This document shows positions 57,113-62,000 of a DNA stretch of 62,000 bases, in pieces. The stretch lies in NCBI GenBank assembly GCA_037447655.1, contig JBBHKE010001623.1, forward strand, positions 5,949 to 67,948. The letters are read 5' to 3'. Each line of letters opens with the position of its first letter. Positions within the stretch are counted from its first letter, which is position 1. Under the pieces are notes generated by a model. The model was given only the letters and a program-made list of their open reading frames with translations. It ran no database searches and was not told the origin of the DNA. Origin of the DNA: Zygnema cylindricum (lineage: Eukaryota; Streptophyta; Zygnematophyceae; Zygnematales; Zygnemataceae). The translations under genes were made by a program, and so were the position numbers.

Positions 57113-57422
57113 AGTCTATCTTTTCTTTTAGTCCACACTTCTTCCTACAAAATGTCAATTTGGGAGAAGGAATTGGCTTAGTCATCATATCTGCTACCAT
57201 CTCTCCATCCAATCTATATTCCAAACTAATTATTTTCTTCTCAACCTTCTCCTTAACAAAGCTCAAACTAATATCCATATGCTTCGCTTTAAAATGATGC
57301 TTAGGGTTTGCCGCAATTGTAATCGCAGCTTGATTGTCACAAAATATCACTTGCACTCCATTCTTTATATATCCTAGTTATTGAAGCAAAGATTTCACCC
57401 ACATTACTTCTTTCACAGCCGA
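57113..57422 (-). pseudogene. Copia RNase H, C-terminal part
   Basis: Reads QVIFCDNQAAITIAANPKHH, then KAKHMDISLSFVKEKVE and ending GEMVADMMTKPIPSPKL. These are the typical Copia RNase H phrases (DNQ, K.KHIDI, ADxxTKP). A stop codon lies between this piece and the preceding one, near 57420. Confidence 0.85.
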
Positions 57423-58097
57423 TCAAGAGGCCATATACTCAACCTCCATGGTGGACTGAGTAATCACCTTTTGTTGCTTGTTGCTCCAACAAAAAGCCCC
57501 ATTCCCAAGACAAAACACATACCTAGAAGTACACCTCCTCATCGGAGCATCCCAATAATTGGCATCACTCCAAGTGGTGATGTCAGTATTATCCCCTCCC
57601 AAATTCAACCACAGATCTCTTGTTCCTATCAAGTATCGCATGACCCTTTTGGCCGCTTCCCAATCTTTCTTCCTATGATTATTCAGACTCCTACTGAATA
57701 CCCCCACAACTGCTGCTATATCAGGACGAGTACATTTCATAAAATAGATCAAACTACCGACAACTTGTCTGTACAGAATAGTTTGCATGAACTTGCTTTC
57801 CTCAAGTCCTAACTCTTTATCTAAGATCAAGACTCCCTCTTCTGAGCTCCCCTCATTTCCCTTCTTTAAGTCCATAGGAGTCATACAAGTATTTGTTTTA
57901 TCCATTTGAAAATTTTCAAGCATATTCCCTATTGCTTCCTTTTGAGTTAGTCTAATTGCTTTCTTCTCTCTGTCCCTTTCCATCTGAATTCCCACAATGC
58001 ACTTTGCCTCTCCGAAGTCTTTTATTTCAAATCTAGTCTTTAGGTCCTTTTTGAAACTCTGAGACCTCCATAAGTCCTCAGAGTGGACAGCTTCCAA
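57423..58097 (-). pseudogene. Copia reverse transcriptase end and RNase H start
   Basis: Contains KDLKTRFEIKDFGEAKCIVG (end of the RT palm), RQVVGSLIYFMKCTRPDIAA (connection), WLNLGGDNTDITTWSDANY with the first RNase H Asp, and WSNKQQKVITQSTMEVEYMA. Homology starts near 58055; upstream in the same frame is inserted repeat sequence. Confidence 0.88.
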
Positions 58098-58275
58098 GAA
58101 GCCTCTAGGATAATCCTGACCCCTTTGTGTTTAAGGAAAAATAACTGCCACCCTGGCAGACAAAAACTCTGACCAACTTCACCCCTGTGAAGACAAGACT
58201 CCCCTGAGTCGATAGCAAAAAGAATCTCTGAATTTGCTCCCCTGAGCAGTAAGTTATGGAGGGCTTGCTTTAGTC
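58090..58275 (+). repeat. Dispersed LTR-like repeat, copy 3, inserted in Copia reverse transcriptase
   Basis: AAGCCTCTAGGATAAT, TGCCACCCTGGCAGACAAAAA, CTCCCCTGAGTCGATAGC and TGAGCAGTAAGTTATGGAGG match the copies at 55.1, 56.0 and 61.5 kb. It replaces about the sequence expected to encode the YVDD catalytic segment. Confidence 0.75.
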
Positions 58276-59275
58276 CGTAAAGGGATTTTATCAATCTCCA
58301 CACCTTACTTTCTTCTCCGTTCTCCACAAATCCTTCCGATTGCCGCATGAAGATCTCTTATTCTAAGTCTTCGTGTAAAAAAGCGGTTTTGATGTCTATA
58401 TGGTGCGCTTACATGTTTTCCGCTGCCACTATACTAAGTAGAATCTAGACCGAGGGAAATCCAACAACCGGAGTAAAGGTCTCCTCGTAATCGATTCCCT
58501 TTTTCTGTGTGAACCCTTTTGCCACTAATCTGGCCTTATATCGCTCGATAATTTTATCCGGATTGAGTTTCAATTTAAATACCCACTTGCATCCTATCAG
58601 CTTTCTGTCTGGAAGACAGTCCACCAACTCCCATGTATTTGCTTCCATAATAGAAGCCATCTCATTATTAATGTTTGTCACCCATCTACTACTTTCCGGA
58701 CTATTAATTGCCTCCCAATAAGTATGGGGTTCCCTCAAATGTGACAGCTTAGTTACCTTGTTGTTCACTTGTCTCTCTTGAAGTCTCTTGTTGCTTCTCC
58801 TTCCTCTTTCAAACTCCGACGCTGGAATGGAGGGTAATCTTAGATTTCTCCGAACAACTTCAACTTCTCCTCTATCTCTGGAGTCTATCTCTAGACGTTC
58901 ATCGTCCATTTGTGGTCTTTCCTCGTTTTGAGCCGAAAGCTGTGACTCTAAGAGAGGGTCACTCTCGGTGAGATTTTTCTCTTCCTCTACAAGGTCAGGC
59001 TGAAACAGAGTTCGGTTAGAAGAATCTAAATCTAACTCATTTTCGGATTCAATTCTAATTCTAACCGCTTTAGTGTATTTGAAGGGATTTATGGACTTCC
59101 CTTCATCCATGACTACCAAGTGTTTTACTAGAATTATGTCTTCTCTTCCGAGATCATAAACTCTATATCCCTTTACATGTTCATTATATCCAAGTAAGTA
59201 TCCGGACTTTCCTCTTGCATCTAACTTCCAATCATATTTTTCTGTATTTAAACCAAACACTTGACTTTGGCACAC
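58276..59275 (-). pseudogene. Copia integrase end and reverse transcriptase N-terminal half
   Basis: Starts CQSQVFGLNTEKYDWKLDAR with GYLLGYNEHVKGYRVYD (integrase-RT linker). It continues with WVTNINNEMASIMEANTWEL, IGCKWVFKLKLNPDK and ERYKARLVAKGFTQKKGIDY then EETFTPV. About 58276-58348 gives KVWRLIKSLYGLKQA. Stops lie near 58444. The order and motifs are canonical Copia. Confidence 0.9.
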
Positions 59276-59308
59276 CTTTAAGTCTGAAATATTAGGATTT
59301 TTGATGGT

Positions 59309-59940
59309 CTATCTTTCATAAGGTGTTTGTCTTTTTACCGCTGAGGTAAGGACTGTATTTTTGAGATAGTTAGTACAATTCATAACTTTTGCCCAAAAAC
59401 ACTTTATTATCTTTTTATATGACAACATACTATGAGCACTATCACTCAATGTTTGATTTAGTCTCTCTGCTACACCATTTTGTTCGGGGTTATTAGGAAC
59501 AATCTTTTGGTGTTTAACCCTTTCCTCTTTCAAGAAATCCTCAAACTCATTAGAAGTGTATTCCCCCCCATTATCACTCTCACTCTCTTTATAGGTGTCT
59601 CATGAAGCTTTTCACTCTATGCTTTATACTCCTTAAAATAATCCGAAGCCTCATATTTTTTTTTCAATAAGTATACTTTAGAGTATCTCGACCAATCATT
59701 AGTGATAGTAAACATAAATCTTTTCCCTCCAACTGATGGTACTTTGGTCGGTCCCCATATGTCAGTATGAACTAGATCTAAGATCTTTTCACCCTTATAT
59801 GTTGCGTCTTTTGGAAAAGGCAATCTGTAGGCCTTTCCTTGAGCACATCCACTACAATCATCCAAAGTCTCATTGTCTTCAAAATGTACTCCCTAAACTA
59901 CACCCATTTTCTTCATTTCTTTCAATCTATCTGGATGCAC
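59309..59940 (-). pseudogene. Copia integrase core
   Basis: GAG-pre-integrase phrase LDDCSGCAQGKAYRLPFPK, then DLVHTDIWGPTKVPSVGGKR, ITNDWSRYSKVYLLKKK, and after a frame break HQKIVPNNPEQNGVAERLNQ. These are the D,D,E-region landmarks of Copia integrase. Stops at about 59616 and 59306 break the frame. Confidence 0.88.
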
Positions 59941-60149
59941 ATGTCCCAATCTTTTATGCCACATCATCAAATCACTTACACCAGCATAGTAAACCCCCGT
60001 CTTTCCATTACTCAAATTCAGCCTAAACATTTATTAGCTACCCTTTTCAGCTGTGAAGTACACTTCATTTTCATAGCTAGCAACAAAGACTCCTTTCTTA
60101 ATACTAGTCTCAAAACCCATATCATAAGACCGACGTAGAGATAAGCTTT

Positions 60150-60646
60150 TTGTTTAATTCTCGAACAAAAAGAACATCAGAGAAAGTGAGTATAGATGTA
60201 TTACCATCAACTAAGACTCTCAAATCCACAGATCCCACTAAATTAGCGGTCACTATTCTCCCATCCCCATACTCCATCTCTACAGTAGGGAACTTTCTCA
60301 TTTTGGTAAATAATGGTTTTTCTCTTCACATATACATAGAGGCTCTTGAATCAATAACCCATCCATCTTCAGGAGCTTGTCTTACTCCACTGAAAGCATA
60401 CTTTTGCCTCCCCGGCTCTCCTTTCACCTCCAGCTCTTTGTTGAGGAGGAGTTTTCCAATGTCCTCATCGTAATCCTCTCCGATGACTTGTGTTGCCACA
60501 AATGCCTTCTTTTACCTTGCGGTTGGTTTTTCGACCTGTTCCTCCTTCATTCTCAGCTCTGTCTGTTTAGTACACTCCGCCATATAATGTCCCGGCTTCT
60601 TATAAAAGTGACAAAGCCCATTCGGAGGCCTTGATCCACATCCGTC
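60150..60646 (-). pseudogene. Copia zinc knuckle and protease region
   Basis: The minus strand reads CHFYKKPGHYMAEC at about 60575-60616, a CCHC knuckle in which the second Cys is Tyr. Downstream is WVIDSRASMYM (near 60345), where the protease usually has DSGA; Gly is replaced by Arg. Stops interrupt the frame near 60512 and 60326. Both substitutions would be expected to destroy function. Confidence 0.75.
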
Positions 60647-61515
60647 TTAGTTTCCTCTTCCTAATCCACCAAAGTCTCCATAAGGTTTCTTTGAATCCTT
60701 ATCCCCCCAATTAGTTCCAACAGGTAATGCAAGAACACTCTTTCCTCCTCTCCGAATCTCAATTGTGCTTTCCCGAACCAAAATCATCGCTACAACGGAG
60801 TTTGAGATCCATCGATGATACGACAAGCCGTGAACCCTATTGACATTGTTTTGATAATCATTTGGGAGTTTCATTAACAAAGTATTCAACTTCTCTTTCT
60901 CTGTCTCCTTTTTTCCTGCACTCTCCAACTCCATAAATAACCCGGCCAAGTCATTACAAAAGTCTAACATCTTCCCCCCTTTTTACACATATGTGTGTAC
61001 CTTCTACTCTGCCAACTTGTGCTGTTGAATCGTACCGCTCTTGTAAATGTTGACAAAAGCCTCCCACAACTCGTCAGCCCTGTTCAAATGTAGATGAGGT
61101 GTAGCCACCGCTTGAGTGAGACGCCCGAGAATAAAATGAGCCGCTACGGTATTGTTGTTATCCCAAATTTCACTATCATTTGCCTCGGTTTTTTGAACAT
61201 CTACTACTGGAACGGATCCATTTGCTACCGGAAAGGATCCTCTAGCTATTGGTGTGAGTTTCTCTTTCCCCTTCTTCTTCCTGGTGTGCGACACAATGCT
61301 TTTTCCAATATCTTCTGCTTCCTCTGCTCCCGCAGATTCCTTGTGAATCGAGATACTCCAAACCCTGGTGGAAATCCCAATTTTGCGGATGGCTGACGCA
61401 CACGACCACTCTCAATGCCCCATAGCCGATTTTCAAACATTGCACCCCTCATCATGGTTTCCCAATAAATAAACCCTCTTCCATTGAAAATGGGCACTCT
61501 AAAAGGTGGGCCCAT
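60647..61515 (-). pseudogene. Copia gag
   Basis: The N-terminal part reads FRVPIFNGRGFIYWETMMRG (about 61440-61505). It is followed in another frame by NTVAAHFILGRLTQAVATPH, DELWEAFVNIYKSGTIQQHK and, after a break, LLMKLPNDYQNNVNRVHGL. This is the usual gag order (substrate, W..M box, LW..L, L..LP). Frameshifts lie near 61290 and 60980. Confidence 0.8.
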
Positions 61516-61855
61516 AACGTGTAATTTTGTGACCTCTATTGGTTCACAGAATGTCCAGCTAAAATGAAGCCTCTATGATAATATTTGCACTTTTGACATT
61601 GGCAATAAATAAGTGCCACACTAGCAGGCAAAAACTTTGACCGACTACACCGCTGTGTAGCTTAGACTCCCCTGAGTCCGCAGCAAAAATAATCATTGAA
61701 TTTGCTCATCTAAGCATTAAGTTATGGTTGCTTAAAAACAACAAATTTATATAGATGGCCTTTGGGAGAGAGGGCTTTCTAAAAATTGTCCAAGTCCTAA
61801 GAACCTACTCACAGCTCCTCTAGACCAATCAAAAACCATCATATAGCGGCGTCAA
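61516..61855 (+). repeat. Dispersed LTR-like repeat, copy 4
   Basis: TGTGACCTCTATTGGTTCACAG, then AAATAAGTGCCACACTAGCAGG, CTCCCCTGAGTCCGCAGC, AAGCATTAAGTTATGG, GGGAGAGAGGGCTTTCTAAA and GACCAATCAAAAACCATCAT. It contains in one piece what copies 1 and 2 hold separately. It abuts Copia gag, so it could instead be the 5' LTR end of that element. Confidence 0.65.
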
Positions 61856-62000
61856 ACAAACCGGGCGGTATTTATTTCGTAATCGTACCGTACGTCGTAC
61901 TTTCCACAACTGTTTCTATGCAATATGCATATAGTTCTAGTTAAATGAATTATTCTTATTGTAACTATTTAAATAGATATCATACCTTATAATTTTTAAT
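61856..62000. other. Window end, no feature recognised
   Basis: AT-rich sequence with GTACCGTACGTCGTACTT near 61887; nothing assignable. Confidence 0.4.

Larger units (their letters stand above)
57113..61515 (-). mobile_element. Ty1/Copia retrotransposon, decayed
   Basis: Minus-strand order: gag, zinc knuckle, protease, integrase, reverse transcriptase, RNase H. This is the Copia order, with integrase before reverse transcriptase. Multiple stops and frameshifts separate the pieces, and the YVDD part of the reverse transcriptase is replaced by a foreign repeat (about 58090-58275). A matching LTR pair could not be defined, and the 5' end abuts another repeat at 61516. The element is non-functional. 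Confidence 0.9.

Overview
This is nuclear eukaryotic DNA, most likely from the green lineage (a land plant or streptophyte alga). The evidence is spliced genes with GT..AG introns, a plant-type two-pore potassium channel with EF-hands, a plant-type short-chain dehydrogenase, a plastid-type membrane protein, and Copia and hAT transposons. Species was not determined. Gene density is very low. Most of the window is purine/pyrimidine-biased simple repeat (GGGAGA/TCTCCC), minisatellites and transposon debris. There is one 10-N assembly gap at 32393-32402.

Layout. 0-3.3 kb: intergenic, low complexity, with a cluster of an AATAGTGTGGA-like word. 3.36-9.56 kb (+): a four-exon gene for a membrane-anchored SAM-dependent methyltransferase with an extraordinary Gly/Glu/Arg-rich stalk of about 1,200 residues. 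9.6-29.4 kb: no convincing gene. This stretch holds a 4.55-kb hAT element (12362-16915, 8-bp target duplication, broken transposase), several TA-flanked MITEs, a 1.5-kb GA-rich satellite, and four copies of a roughly 0.5-kb module in + - - + orientation (25.2-27.3 kb).

29.4-38.9 kb (-): a two-pore potassium channel locus. Exons 1-2 are at 38.0-38.9 kb. They are followed by two tandem copies of exons 3-6. The nearer copy (34.8-37.0 kb) is a pseudogene with many lesions. The farther copy (30.0-32.1 kb) is intact. The intron between exon 2 and the nearer exon 3 is almost entirely a (CCCTCT)n tract. A head-to-head neighbour (39.5-41.3 kb, +) encodes a predicted plastid coiled-coil membrane protein.

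43.6-51.9 kb (-): a short-chain dehydrogenase gene with at least six exons and repeat-filled introns; one middle exon is missing or eroded. 52.5-53.4 kb: an intact-looking non-autonomous hAT element with perfect 20-bp inverted termini and an 8-bp target duplication. 55.0-62.0 kb: a decayed Ty1/Copia retrotransposon on the minus strand (57.1-61.5 kb), surrounded and interrupted by copies of another dispersed repeat.

The genes do not form a pathway. The common theme is that introns and intergenic DNA have been colonised by simple repeats and short DNA transposons, several of them ending exactly at splice acceptors.
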